A DNA stretch of 34,097 nt. It comes from Chromera velia. Lineage: Eukaryota > Sar > Chromeraceae. Below the pieces are notes generated by a model. It saw nothing but the letters and a program-made list of their open reading frames with translations. It made no database searches and was not told the DNA's origin. The DNA lies in NCBI GenBank assembly GCA_018398765.1, contig JAHBMJ010001201.1, positions 1 through 34,097 on the forward strand, read 5' to 3'. A program made the position numbers and the translations under genes. Below are positions 1 to 9,492 of the stretch, one piece after another (the stretch's first letter is position 1; each line of letters begins with the position of its first letter).

Positions 1-447
1 TATTCGGATGCCTCTAGGAAGCCGAAGACGAAAGAGGTCAGGAAGGGGACTGTAGGGTTTTGGGGGGACGAAACGTGGAGCCACGAAAAGGGGGACGAAT
101 GGAACCCAGTGCTGTTCAAGACAGCAAGGTCAACAAAACTCCATGACCACCCGTACTCAGCAGAGATGGAAGCCCTCAAACAGACAGTGAGGGAAGCGTG
201 GCGACCATGCTACCTCATAGACGAATTGACGGGCAAATTCCCAAGGGTCCGTTTCTATCTGGACTCGAAAGGTGTCTATGACAGCCTGCGGTCCGGCAAG
301 TGCACAGCCGAGCCAGAGCTGCAGAAAGAGCTCGACTATGTGATCCAGGGCATAAGAAGGATGGGGGTGGACATGCTGAGGGACGTCGTGTGGACACCTC
401 GTGAGTTAAACCGAGCCGACTGGCTGACCAAACCAATTTGGTGGTAA
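1..447 (+). mobile_element. Ty1/copia-type retrotransposon, RNase H end of pol (partial)
   Basis: The frame is open from the first base to a TAA at 445-447 (148 residues). It begins at YSDAS, which looks like the first catalytic Asp of a retroelement RNase H. It continues with SAEMEAL (the Glu), LDSKGVYDSL (second Asp) and ends NRADWLTKP, close to the ADxLTKP terminus typical of Ty1/copia polyproteins. The four acidic positions appear present and the frame has no break, so this fragment could derive from a fairly young copy. Reverse transcriptase and integrase would lie left of the window. A purine-rich stretch (448-485) follows the stop and could include the polypurine tract before a 3' LTR, but I cannot define an LTR because its partner lies outside. 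A Gypsy or host origin is less likely because of the ADxLTKP ending. Confidence 0.62.
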
Positions 448-843
448 GGAGGAGGAATGGGAAAGAAGGGAGAAAAGAATGGAGATGAAGGATACTGCGC
501 ATTAAGAAAGGAATTTGAACAAATGGAGGCAACATGCAGCTGCTGCTGAACACTGGACTACTGTCCTAACTCTCCTCTGTACATCTCTCCTCCGACATGT
601 ACGGAAGTGACGGCATGCATCTCGACTCCACCTAAACGTGCAACTGCGTCTCACTCAAAATCCATCTCTCTCCCTCCTCTGAACCCTTTTTTCGTCCATT
701 CTCTTATCTCTTCCAATCTCTATCCCATCTCAGTCTGCGCGTGAACAGAAAAGATTGATGAATCAAACGGTATCCATGCTCAGAGTCAAGTGGAAGTCAC
801 TTGATCCCCTTCTTGTTTGTTGCTGAACAACACGCCTGAATGA
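448..843. other. No gene seen; possible 3' part of the copia-type element
   Basis: Purine-rich DNA at 448-500 is followed by C/T-rich DNA at about 640-740. I see no credible coding frame. If the upstream RNase H belongs to an intact element, its 3' LTR should start here, but no TG...CA boundary can be proven from one end alone. Confidence 0.4.
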
Positions 844-1862
844 ATGTTTCTGCTCTGCAAACTGGGAAATCGAGAGACAGGGAAGCGGGAGATAAGGGGA
901 ACAGGATGGGGAATGAATTTGAGAAGAGCGACAGGCAGCTCCGAAAGGCAAGGGAAGGAAGGGATAAGGCAACGAAAGAAGGAAAGTCAGACTAGTCAAT
1001 CAACAAGAGGAAGTGCCTCAAATATCTGCAGATGCAAAATGGAAAAAAAAAAAAGAAAGGGATTAGTCAGACAACCAGAGGGAAAGCCTCAGACATCGGA
1101 AGATGTTAACGAAAAAAAAAAAAAAAAAGAAGAAGAAGAACAAGAAGAGGGATGAAAAGAAAAAGATGAAGGAAGAAAACAACAAAACAAATGAAAAGAA
1201 GACACAAATAAGCAAGGAGGAAGAAATGAAAAAAAAAAGAGGAAAGAGCGAAATCCGAAGGCGAAAACACACACTCATAGACAGGATAAGAAAGGCAATC
1301 ACACGGGGAAAGAAAAGAGCCAGGAAGTAAATGCGACAAGAACGAAAGAGGGGAAAGAGATAAAAAGGAAAAACAAGTACAACCAGACGTACACAGGTAG
1401 GCAATCTCGCACACAAAGTAGATATGGAGAGACAGCAACCCCGAGAAGAAGTGAATGTGAGCAGGACCCGGAGGGGGAGTGATGGCAACGCCAACCTGAC
1501 GGGGGCAGGTTGAACAGTCACTGCAAAGCCACAGTCAAGCTCCGTAACCCGATGAGTTCTGAATCACGGACACGGGAAGCGATGGGGAGAACTGAATCTC
1601 TGAACATGAAAAAAAAAAAAAAAAAGAGGTCAAAAGAGACTGAAAAAGAAAAAAAAAGAAAACAGAGCTGGAAGAAAAAAAAAAGAGGGAAAAACAAAGG
1701 AGTGGATGTCACCTACTCGAGTAAGGGGGAACGAGAACGCTGGCAGCTACTCGGTGCTCTCGCAGGCGACAAAGAGACAGAAGTGAGAAAAGAAAGAAAG
1801 AAAGAAAGGAAAAAAGAAAGAAAGACAGAAAGATAGACAGAAAGAAAGAAAGAAAGAAAGAA

Positions 1863-1899
<37 letters not shown>

Positions 1900-2040
1900 G
1901 AAAAAAAGAAGAGAACGAAAGATATGCTAAGAGAAAATCAAGCAAATGGATAGAACTAAACTGGAAGAGGGGGCCCACTTGGAAAGTGGAAGTCTTGAAA
2001 GGAAGCTTGAAGAGATAAGAAAGAAAAAAGGAAGATCAAC
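844..2040. repeat. Polypurine (A/G-rich) low-complexity region with AAAG and GA microsatellites
   Basis: The plus strand is overwhelmingly A and G for about 1.2 kb. It has A-runs at about 1040, 1113, 1610 and 1675, (AAAG)n at about 1790-1865 and (GA)n at about 1866-1896. Open frames here encode only Lys/Glu/Arg (or Phe/Ser/Leu on the other strand) and are by-products of composition. Confidence 0.8.
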
Positions 2041-2412
2041 TGACTGAACAACTGACTGACTGACTGACCATATGAAGGAAAGAATAGAAGGAAGAAAACC
2101 AATTGAAGGACTGACAGAGTGAAGGAATGAAGTAAGTGAAGGAATGAAGTGAGTGAAAGACAGAATAACTGAAGTAAGTGAAGGAATGAAGTGAATGAAG
2201 AAATGAAGTGAGTGAAAGACCGAAAACGACTGACAAAGTGAAAAATTGAAGGACTGACTGACTGACTGACTGACTGACTGACTGACTGACTGACTGACTG
2301 ACCGAGTGACTGATTGACTGACTAAAGAATTGACTAACTGAAGGATTGACTGACCGGCAAGCAAACGAGTGGAATAGCCGACTGACTGACCGACCGACCG
2401 AACCACTGACTG
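2041..2412. repeat. (TGAC)n microsatellite and degenerate GAAGTGA-type repeats
   Basis: A pure GACT/TGAC run lies at about 2255-2312, with degenerate TGAC and TGAAGGAATGAAG-like words on both sides. The Ser-Gln-Ser-Val open frame on the minus strand is simply the translated tetranucleotide and is not called as a gene. Confidence 0.85.
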
Positions 2413-3548
2413 ACAGAAGTAAAATCCCGATCGATTGATTGAGAAACAGTCTGGAAGAAAAATGAAATTTAACGCGAGTTGACGAGATAGGGGGAATATC
2501 CGAAGTTCGGCCCTTGCGGCGCCGATCTTGGAATATCCTGCCGCCGCGCGCAGTAAAGTCAGACCCGGTCAGGAAGTGCGTGACCGTGCGCGAATGCGAG
2601 CGACTGAGAGCAAAATGCAAAACGTGCAATTGAGCTCAAAAAGTAATTCTTCACATACATGCAGAAAAATAAATGAAAGAGACTTGGATCGGAAAGAAAC
2701 ATTCAGAAGTACCAGGAGTGGGAATGGTGGACTGTCAGACTTTCTCTCCTGTAGGTACTGGACTGAAGTACCGACTGACTGAACTTATTGTCTCACCTAG
2801 CAGTAATATATTGCAATAGACCGTACAGGACGGAAGGGAGCCAGTAAACCAAACTAGACTGGACGGGACACAAACTTCGATCTATGGGCCCTCTAGCTAC
2901 GAGGGAAGGAGCTAGGTAAGAGAGCTCTGCTATACTGTTCTACTCTTCTTTAAGTGTGGGCGTGCCCACTGGCACCCGCAGCCTACTGGCGGGTACTGGC
3001 GGGCCGGGTTGGGCTGAGCGGCGGTGAGCGTATCTAAATGAGGAAGCTCTAGCTTAAATATATGTGGTCGGGCGAAACTTGGCAATTTGTCGCTGAAGAC
3101 CGACATAAGCCTACCTAACCCTCACAATGCCTCACAATAAGGGCCGGGTCGGCTCGATTGTTAAGAGATTTGAGGCCCTAGTACCCTGTCACTCAGTTAC
3201 ACTCAGTCAGTGTGACTGCTATGGTATGACTGTATAAATGTTTCTCGTACAATCTCTCGTACAAGAATTTGAATCAATTAGAATCCATACAACATTATTA
3301 ATGAGTTATCATCATTTTTAAGATTAGAATAATCATTAGTTTTATAAGTAAAAAATAATCTATAAAAAGTAATCTATAAAATATATCCCTCTCCTCTCTG
3401 ATTCGGATAGATTCAGACTATGAAAGTGTAGTCTAAAAGCGTCTGCTAAACTATATACATTAAAAACTAATGTACGATCGAATCATCCTGTATTGTTCAA
3501 GTTGAAGGTATTTTTTAAATGTTAAACTCATACAATATGCACTAAACA
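2413..3548. other. Intergenic DNA, nothing recognised
   Basis: A moderately GC-rich part (about 2480-3240) is followed by an AT-rich part. I found no credible open frame, tRNA fold or repeat partner inside the window. Short inverted words such as CTAGCT/AGCTAG occur near 2893-2915 but do not define an element. Confidence 0.4.
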
Positions 3549-3567
3549 GAAAGACAGACAGACAGAC

Positions 3568-4033
3568 CCATGTTGTTAAATTAACTTAACTAACTAACTA
3601 TAACTAACCAGCACCCCCCATAACTAGTTATAAGCAAATAACCAGTTATAACTACTTATGAACTAAGTCTCCTCTGGATGCTAAATTGAGATAGATTTAG
3701 TATAAAACTATGGTCATATGACAACATAAGTTAGTGAATGGTATAGTTTGTAATGGAAAATGATATAGTTGATAAAAAAAAACTATTTTCAACACTTTCT
3801 GATGTACCAATCAAATGTGTTTTATATATTGTAATAAAGAGTATCAGTCTGTACTATAACCTACCGGCATACCAACATTTTTCATACCTGTAAAAATCAC
3901 CTTCTCTATAACTGAAAAGTTTGCATTTCAGCATTGATTTACCACTCATTAATAACTAGTTATAACTAGTTAAGTATAACCACTTTCTTCCAAAAAGTAG
4001 TTAGTTAGTTAGTTAGTTAATTTAACAACATGG
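3568..4033. mobile_element. MITE-like element with long terminal inverted repeats, inserted in a GACA array
   Basis: The left end reads CCATGTTGTTAAATTAACTT and the right end is its near-perfect reverse complement, ending in TTAATTTAACAACATGG. Inversion continues inward over TTAGTTAGTTAG/CTAACTAACTAA and the TAACTAGTTATAA words (about 3620-3655 against 3950-3985). Both outer flanks are GACA repeats (3552-3567 and 4034 onward), so the 466-bp element seems to have landed in a pre-existing GACA microsatellite. That also hides the exact target duplication. It has no coding capacity and would be non-autonomous. The interior is AT-rich. Confidence 0.7.
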
Positions 4034-4063
4034 AGACAGACAGACAGACAGACAGACAGTCTG

Positions 4064-4094
<31 letters not shown>

Positions 4095-4680
4095 TAGACA
4101 GACAGATAGACAGACAGACAGACAGACTATATGTTTCTTCTTCTCCTTTCTTTTCTTCATGAACATGATAAACAAAAAGAAAGAAAACAACAAAGAAAAA
4201 GAGCATTACGACAACTCAGACAAAGTGGGCAGGGGGCCCGAAACTTGAGAGTTAAGCGCCCATTGCCTCTCCACTTCCCGAAAGACTTTCACGTGATCAC
4301 TGGTTTCACACGCTACTCTTATGCTGCTTCCACTCAAGACAAGAAAGAGAAGAAAAGAAAATAAGATAACAGACAGACAGACAGACAGACAGGCAGACAG
4401 ACAGACAGATAGACAGATAGACAGACAGACAGACAGACTATATGTTTCTTCTTCTCCCTTCTTTTCTTCATGAACACAATAAACAAAAAGAAAGAAAGCA
4501 ACAAAGACAAAAGAACATTACGACAACTCAGACAAAGTGGGCAGGGGGCCCGAAACTTGAGAGTTAAGCGCCCTTTGCCTCTCCACTTCCCGACAGACTT
4601 TCACGTGATCACTGGTTTCACATGCTACTCCTCTGCTGCTTCCACTCAAGACAAGAAAGAGAAGAAAAGAAGATAAGATA

Positions 4681-4719
<39 letters not shown>

Positions 4720-4982
4720 GGCAGACAGACAGACAGACAGACTGTATGACTTCTTTTTTCTGGTTTTTGTTCAGACTGTATTACTTCTTTCTTGTTAGCA
4801 CATGTAAAAAAACACAAATGCAAGAAAGAACGACAGACAAACAGACAGACAGATCAACAGACTGTATGGTTTCTTTCCTTCCTTCTCTTTATGAACACAA
4901 CAGACACCAACAACAAGGCAACAAAGACAAAAGCACGACACTGTTACTCAGGCAGACAGACAGAGACGGGCAGGCAGGCAGG
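4034..4982. repeat. GACA/CAGA arrays with a 311-bp tandem duplicated unit
   Basis: (GACA)n blocks (about 4034-4126, 4370-4437, 4681-4741, 4843-4860) alternate with a ~245-bp unique block. Block 1 starts at 4127 (CTATATGTTTCTTCTTCTCC) and block 2 at 4438, a period of 311 bp. They are near-identical with only scattered differences. A degenerate third block starts near 4860 (CTGTATGGTTTC) and shares the ATGAACACAA and CAACAAAGACAAAAG words. A short open frame is kept in both full blocks, but I do not consider it a gene. Confidence 0.8.
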
Positions 4983-5125
4983 TGGTAGGCATACACACAT
5001 TCTCGCTTGAATGTTCTGGTCAGAGTCCGATTGAGGCGCTGACCTGTTTAAATTCTTTATTTCCGCGAAGCTCTGCTATGCCGGTCTAGCTCAGGGCAGA
5101 TTCTTTGTGTTTGTGCTGTCAGGCT

Positions 5126-5650
5126 TTATTCAGACCATCTGCATGTTTTCTTCTCAGGCCAAACGAGTGCCACAGAACCAACGTGAGGAAAGTTCTGATG
5201 CTTGCATGACAGACGCAGGACCACCGGAGAACCGCGAAAGATCTCAACTGCTCCATACTCAAACTTCTGCGCTTTCGTCCATGATCCCGTCGTCTCTACA
5301 CAACAACGCCCAACAAAGTGACCATTGACGTGCACGTCCAAAGAACGGGGGTCATTGGCGGCAAATTCCACCAGCAGTTGGAGCTGGACGGTATCCCTGC
5401 CCGAAGGTCCTTTGAGGCCGTTAGGGAACGCATTCGTTTCCTCGTGGCCTATGGCGAACTCAAGGAAGTGGTCCCCCTTCCCGTCGAACCAGGCCAGCGG
5501 AGCGCCGTTGTAATTGAACCTGTACTGGTGTCCAGACCACCCACTGCATTGTGAGGCACTCTTAGTCCAGAGTTGCTGTCCGGGGACCGGTAGAGGGGTT
5601 GATGGAGCGCCGCCAGGAGGCAACGGAACAGAGGAAGCAACACAGCCCAT
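5126..5650 (-). CDS. Predicted N-acylated protein with a CBM6/35-like beta-sandwich
   Basis: A single-exon frame of 174 codons starts at the ATG read from 5650 and ends at TAA 5128-5126. An in-frame TAG directly precedes the ATG, so this is the first possible start. Residues 1-7 are MGCVASS, which fits N-myristoylation (Gly2, Ser6) with a possible palmitoylated Cys3. A Pro-rich linker covers residues 8-25. The rest resembles a carbohydrate-binding-module sandwich of the CBM6/35 type: an SLDVHVNG strand (103-110), TTGSWTKAQ (120-128), GAVEIFRGSPVVLRLS (133-148) and a final NFPHVGSVALV (153-163), similar to the family pattern vnG...tgsW...v.l..G.n.irl...pn.d.i.l. Lipidation would place it on the inner face of a membrane, which is odd for a sugar-binding domain. 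The fold call rests on pattern only. The local base composition looks genic, unlike its surroundings. Confidence 0.6.
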   Translation of the reverse strand: MGCVASSVPLPPGGAPSTPLPVPGQQLWTKSASQCSGWSGHQYRFNYNGAPLAWFDGKGDHFLEFAIGHEETNAFPNGLKGPSGRDTVQLQLLVEFAANDPRSLDVHVNGHFVGRCCVETTGSWTKAQKFEYGAVEIFRGSPVVLRLSCKHQNFPHVGSVALVWPEKKTCRWSE

Positions 5651-6419
5651 CTACCTGGTCCAACACTGCAGAGGGAGTCTTGGGAGTCTCTGAATCTGAT
5701 AGAGACGTGCGGTCTTTGAGCTAGTGCGGGAACTGTGTGTTACTATGTGTTACAGTCTGGCGGGAACTGGTGGAGCTTCTCTGACACGTACACGTTCCCT
5801 CGAAGGTGACAAGTGAGACAGTGATTCAGGCTTCACGATTTGAAGGACAGTTATTAGAAGCTGGCAAGCGTAGACACCGCGGCCTGCAGACCCACGGGGA
5901 GACCCAGTTTGATTCCAGACTGAGAGAATGCGCACTAGGGGCGGGTGGTGTATCGGTGAGAATTGAAACTGCGGTACAAGATACAACAGGAATCTTGAGT
6001 GGTCAGAAAAGGTCTTCAGGCAACTTCTGACAGGCACTCAGAGTCTCACTCTGACTTGGGACTCAGTCGGGACTCGGGAAAACAATTAAAGGTCAGACAA
6101 ACTTGCATGCATGTTGATCGAAGGTATACCTACCGCGCGGGCGCGGCGCGCCGCGGGCACCGCCACCACGCGCGGCTCGCACTCGGCGATCGAACTGCAT
6201 GACCCCGGAAAGCGTAGCGTGGGGTATTTACAAAACACTCTACACCCGAGAGCAGCCCCCTTGCACGTCGCTTTCACACCCCTGGGGAAGCCAATCCTTC
6301 GGATCTAAATCCTAATCCCAACACTTACCCTGACATATTTTTCTATCATATTGTACACTCTTATAAGATATAGGTTATCAATTAATGCATTAAAATGTAT
6401 TACTCAATACAAAAACCTA
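5651..6419. other. Upstream/intergenic region with a short CpG-dense patch
   Basis: No convincing coding frame. At 6134-6185 there is a CG-rich stretch (CGCGCGGGCGCGGCGCGCC and neighbours), preceded by a TGCATGCATG word at 6102-6111. It lies about 500 bp upstream of the minus-strand gene starting at 5650 and could be its promoter. From about 6300 the DNA is AT-rich up to the LTR element. Confidence 0.35.
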
Positions 6420-6424
6420 CAAAA

Positions 6425-6740
6425 TTTGATGTGTATGCCCATCGTGGTGCGAGCGTTAGCGAGCGCCCCGCCTTCGCGTGTCGATTGTGATCATGGAACC
6501 GGCCCGTGTATGTGCACGTCGTTCCGGGGCCGCGATCAAAGTAAGCGCGCGCATCATTGCATACGATTTAGCCACATGAATCAACAGTCCTTTTTCTGTT
6601 GTATGAGAGTCAGACTGACAGAAACAGAATGAACGAGCGAATAACAACAAACGTCTAGCATGATAGACCTTCCGTCTGACTAACTGTCTCTGTCTCGATG
6701 AGCCCTCGTCTGCTAACGTATAGCTAGCCACTACACTACA
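6425..6740 (+). repeat. 5' LTR
   Basis: 316 bp, about 94% identical to the copy at 8821-9136. It includes the shared words GCGAGCGTTAGCGAGCGCCC near the start and GTATAGCTAGCCACTAC near the end. The start is fixed by alignment to the 3' LTR and by the CAAAA duplication. Confidence 0.88.
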
Positions 6741-6784
6741 CGTGATAGCAGGAGCCTCGTTACGACTAAATTTGCTCTGTTACG

Positions 6785-8197
6785 ATGGAAGGTTTCACCA
6801 GAGAATTTGAAGAGTTGAAAGCCCTGTACCAAGCTCAGGCTGCAGAGATTGCTGAGTTGAGAGCGATCCTTGGCCACTTGCATTCCACTTTTTCCAGTGC
6901 TTTTGCGAAAGCGATCAAACCAATCTACGATTATGCTGGAACAGTTGAGGAATTCGAAGATTGGATCCGGGTGTGCGAGAAGTACCGCGACTTCCATGGT
7001 ATAACCGATGCGCAGCTGCTCAGTGCAGCCGACAGCCACCTCAAAGGCGATGCAGTCAAGGCTGTGAAGCTCGCAAAAAAGAATGGGCACATGCCTGCAA
7101 CGTGGTTGGAACTCCAGACTGTCCTGCTGACATATTTTCAGGACAGACGGACTCGTGATGATCACCGAGATGAACTGGACAGGATAAAGTGTGTGGGAGT
7201 GTCGGGCACAGATCTCAAAACATACATGAGCAACTTCATCTCTAAGATGCTCTTCATCCCTGATATGAGCATGAGTGACAAAGTATATCAGTACGAGAAG
7301 GGTCTTCCCAAAGATGTCTAGAAGGAGGTAAAGAGAAAGAAACCCGCAAACTTCGAGGCAGCAGTAGGAGCAGCATTTGAAGCACTCTCGATCGTTTCTC
7401 ACCGATCTGTTTTGTTTGCTGCAGCAGCAACCCATCTCAGAACACTTTTCTCAATAGAAGCACCCCCTGTAACCGGTGGTGGAGGTCATATGTCATATGA
7501 TCCCACTAGTCCAGCACCCATGGATATCAGTGCACTGGGGCAGACAAACAGAAGCAGAGAACACAATATCCGAAAGCTGCCACCCCTGACTAACAAAGAA
7601 AAAGAGATCCTCAGGGAGTTCTACGGGTGTTTCCTCTGCAGGACATTGCACGCAGGTCATGGTGCAAAAGACTGTTCTGACCGCGATATCATCATCATTC
7701 AGAAGCCGAAAGAGAGGACAGATGGCAGAGGGCCGAAACACCTGTCGTTTGGTCATGAGTCCGAGAAGACCAGCGACATCTACAGGCCAGAGGGGTAGCC
7801 AAAGATGGTCTATGCTACAGGAGAGAGGTCTGATGACGAGTGGGTGCACCGCCCCTCAGGCATGTATCACATCGAAGGGTGTGAGTGCAGTGAGGGACAG
7901 GACGGAGACGGCGAAGAGGAAGATGAGTTTGCCAATTCCTCTAACCGCCGTCAAACAGAAAGACCGATCCAGACAGGAGTCAAAAGCCATATGCCAGGCC
8001 CCAGAAGAGTAGAGAGGGAGAAGGAATTGACAGAGCAGCAGATCGTAGAAATCGAAAGCACATTCGCTGCCAGACAGGCAGAGAAGGAGGAGGAGATGGA
8101 GAGTAAGAAAGAGGAGACAGAGGAGACAACCTGTGGTGCCCTCCTGCATAAGCTGCGGGAAGTGGAAGCAGACCCCACCCTAGGTCAATCTCGTTAG
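6785..8197 (+). pseudogene. Retrotransposon gag with two in-frame TAG codons
   Basis: One continuous frame of 471 codons from ATG 6785 to TAG 8195-8197 is interrupted by TAG at codon 179 (7319-7321) and TAG at codon 338 (7796-7798); the frame is otherwise intact. The N-terminus is a short helix (EELKALYQAQAAEIAELRAI). It is followed by a capsid-like alpha-helical region with FEDWIRVCEKY and TWLELQTVLLTYFQD, the layout of the Retrotrans_gag family. Residues 282-297 form a zinc knuckle of the spacing C-x2-C-x6-H-x4-C (CFLCRTLHAGHGAKDC), longer than the classic CCHC. The C-terminal third is acidic and Lys/Glu-rich. Either the element is dead, or the TAG codons are read through; the old LTRs favour decay. 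Confidence 0.8.
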
Positions 8198-8805
8198 AGT
8201 TTGTACACTGAGTGAAATAAAGGGAAGGGGAGGAAGCAAGAGTGTGTCAAATTGCGTCTGACAGAAGAAAGGAGAAGGCTGACAATTCTTCTGACCAGCA
8301 GCTATAAAGAAACACAAAAAGACCAGCTTGCAGTGTGTTTGTGCAGCAGTACTCAAAGTGTGGACGATTGATTGAGCACCATCAGTTATTCATGTTGACA
8401 GTGCACAGATGCATTGCCACCAAGAAGAGGAGAGAGGGAGGCTACAGGGTTGGCGAGTCTGACCCTACAGAGACTGGCATGGTTGCCACTAGAAGTCATG
8501 CGCGCATGCACAAAGCGAGTAAGCTCATGCAGGTCCAGTTGTGACCACAGCTTTCATGTCATATATTTATGAGCCAGACGATTGATCGAAGCGTGTGTGT
8601 GGATGTGAAACGAAATTTTTTATCCTCATGCAGATGCAATTGATTTCTTGATTCCGCGATGTCAGTCTTATGAGGATCGATGTGCATCCGTTCGCTTCTC
8701 ATTTCATTATGTGATTTCATTCAAGTATAGGCAGGAATAAATAAAGTATGATCGAGGATGAACGATGCTTGCATGAAAGAAAGGAAATGATCGAGGACGA
8801 TCATT
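8198..8805. other. Element interior without pol
   Basis: Between the gag stop and the polypurine tract there are about 600 bp with no RT, IN or RNase H motif in any frame. This is what makes the element a gag-only derivative. Confidence 0.6.
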
Positions 8806-8820
8806 CTGGGGAGGGGCATG
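8806..8820 (+). promoter_or_regulatory. Candidate polypurine tract
   Basis: CTGGGGAGGGGCATG directly precedes the 3' LTR. A G-rich purine run at this position is the expected plus-strand primer site of an LTR element. The last four bases (CATG) break the purine run, so the LTR edge may be off by two bases. Confidence 0.5.
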
Positions 8821-9136
8821 TGTGACGTGTATGCCCGTCGTAGTGCGAGCGTTAGCGAGCGCCCCGCCTTCGCGTGTCGATTGTGATTATGGAACCGGCC
8901 CGTGTGTGTGCACGTCGTTCCGGGGCCGTGATCGAAGTAAGCGCGCGCGTCATTGCATACGATTTAGCCACATGAATCAACAGTTGTATTTCTGTTGCAT
9001 GAGAGTCAGACTGACAGAAACAGAATGAGCGAGCGAATAACAATAAACGTCTAGCATGACAGACCTTCCGTCTGACTAACTGTGTCTGTCTCGATGAGCC
9101 CTCGTCCGCTAACGTATAGCTAGCCACTACGCTACA
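8821..9136 (+). repeat. 3' LTR
   Basis: 316 bp, begins TGTGACGTG and ends GCTACA, followed at once by the CAAAA target duplication (9137-9141). It is the better-preserved LTR at the 5' edge. Confidence 0.88.
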
Positions 9137-9141
9137 CAAAA

Positions 9142-9492
9142 ACTTTAATCAAGTCAAAATTAAATTGACTTAAAATCTTAATGCTATAGTTTCAATTAAT
9201 CCTAGTAAGTGTTCCTTCAAAAAATGTATCTTTTCTGACATGCAGTGGCACCAAAAGCTACACATTTCATACAAGCCGATAACAAGTTAACGGTGCATCT
9301 AACGGTGCATAATAATAATAATGATTATAATCATGTACTAGACAGTCTAGACTCGGCCGTAATAATGACAACATAACACATACTACGTAAAACTTTTAAT
9401 TCAAACGACGGTTTTAACCTAGGTTTTGACATTCATTTAAGCAAATATTTGTTTGAAACCCTGCATCATGATCAGAGTGTTCATGCAAAAGG
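9142..9492. other. AT-rich 3' flank of the mucin gene
   Basis: No gene seen. This stretch lies between the LTR element and the stop codon of the minus-strand WSC/mucin gene and should hold that gene's 3' UTR and polyadenylation site. Confidence 0.4.

Larger units (their letters stand above)
6425..9136 (+). mobile_element. Gag-only (non-autonomous) LTR retrotransposon, complete with TSD
   Basis: Two direct repeats of 316 bp (6425-6740 and 8821-9136) bound a 2.71-kb element. The 5-bp word CAAAA lies immediately outside both ends (6420-6424 and 9137-9141) and is the target-site duplication. The 3' LTR begins TG and ends CA. The 5' LTR begins TT, apparently by mutation. A gag-like frame is the only coding sequence; no protease, reverse transcriptase, RNase H or integrase is present, so mobilisation would need a helper element. 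The LTRs differ at about 19 of 316 positions by eye, mostly transitions, which means an old insertion. The tRNA primer site just inside 6741 is not a standard TGG start and I cannot identify it. Confidence 0.88.

Noticed and set aside
1927-2629. Ser-Gln-Ser-Val repeat proteins on the minus strand
   Set aside because: Direct translation of the TGAC microsatellite; no start context, domain or conserved flank.
2780-3250. Possible structural RNA in the GC-rich stretch
   Set aside because: Some short inverted words, but no cloverleaf, box motifs or compensatory pairing that I can support.
6741-6770. tRNA primer binding site of the LTR element
   Set aside because: GTGATAGCAGGAGCC lies near the LTR end, but it does not begin with the TGG expected for a CCA-ended primer and I cannot match it to a tRNA.
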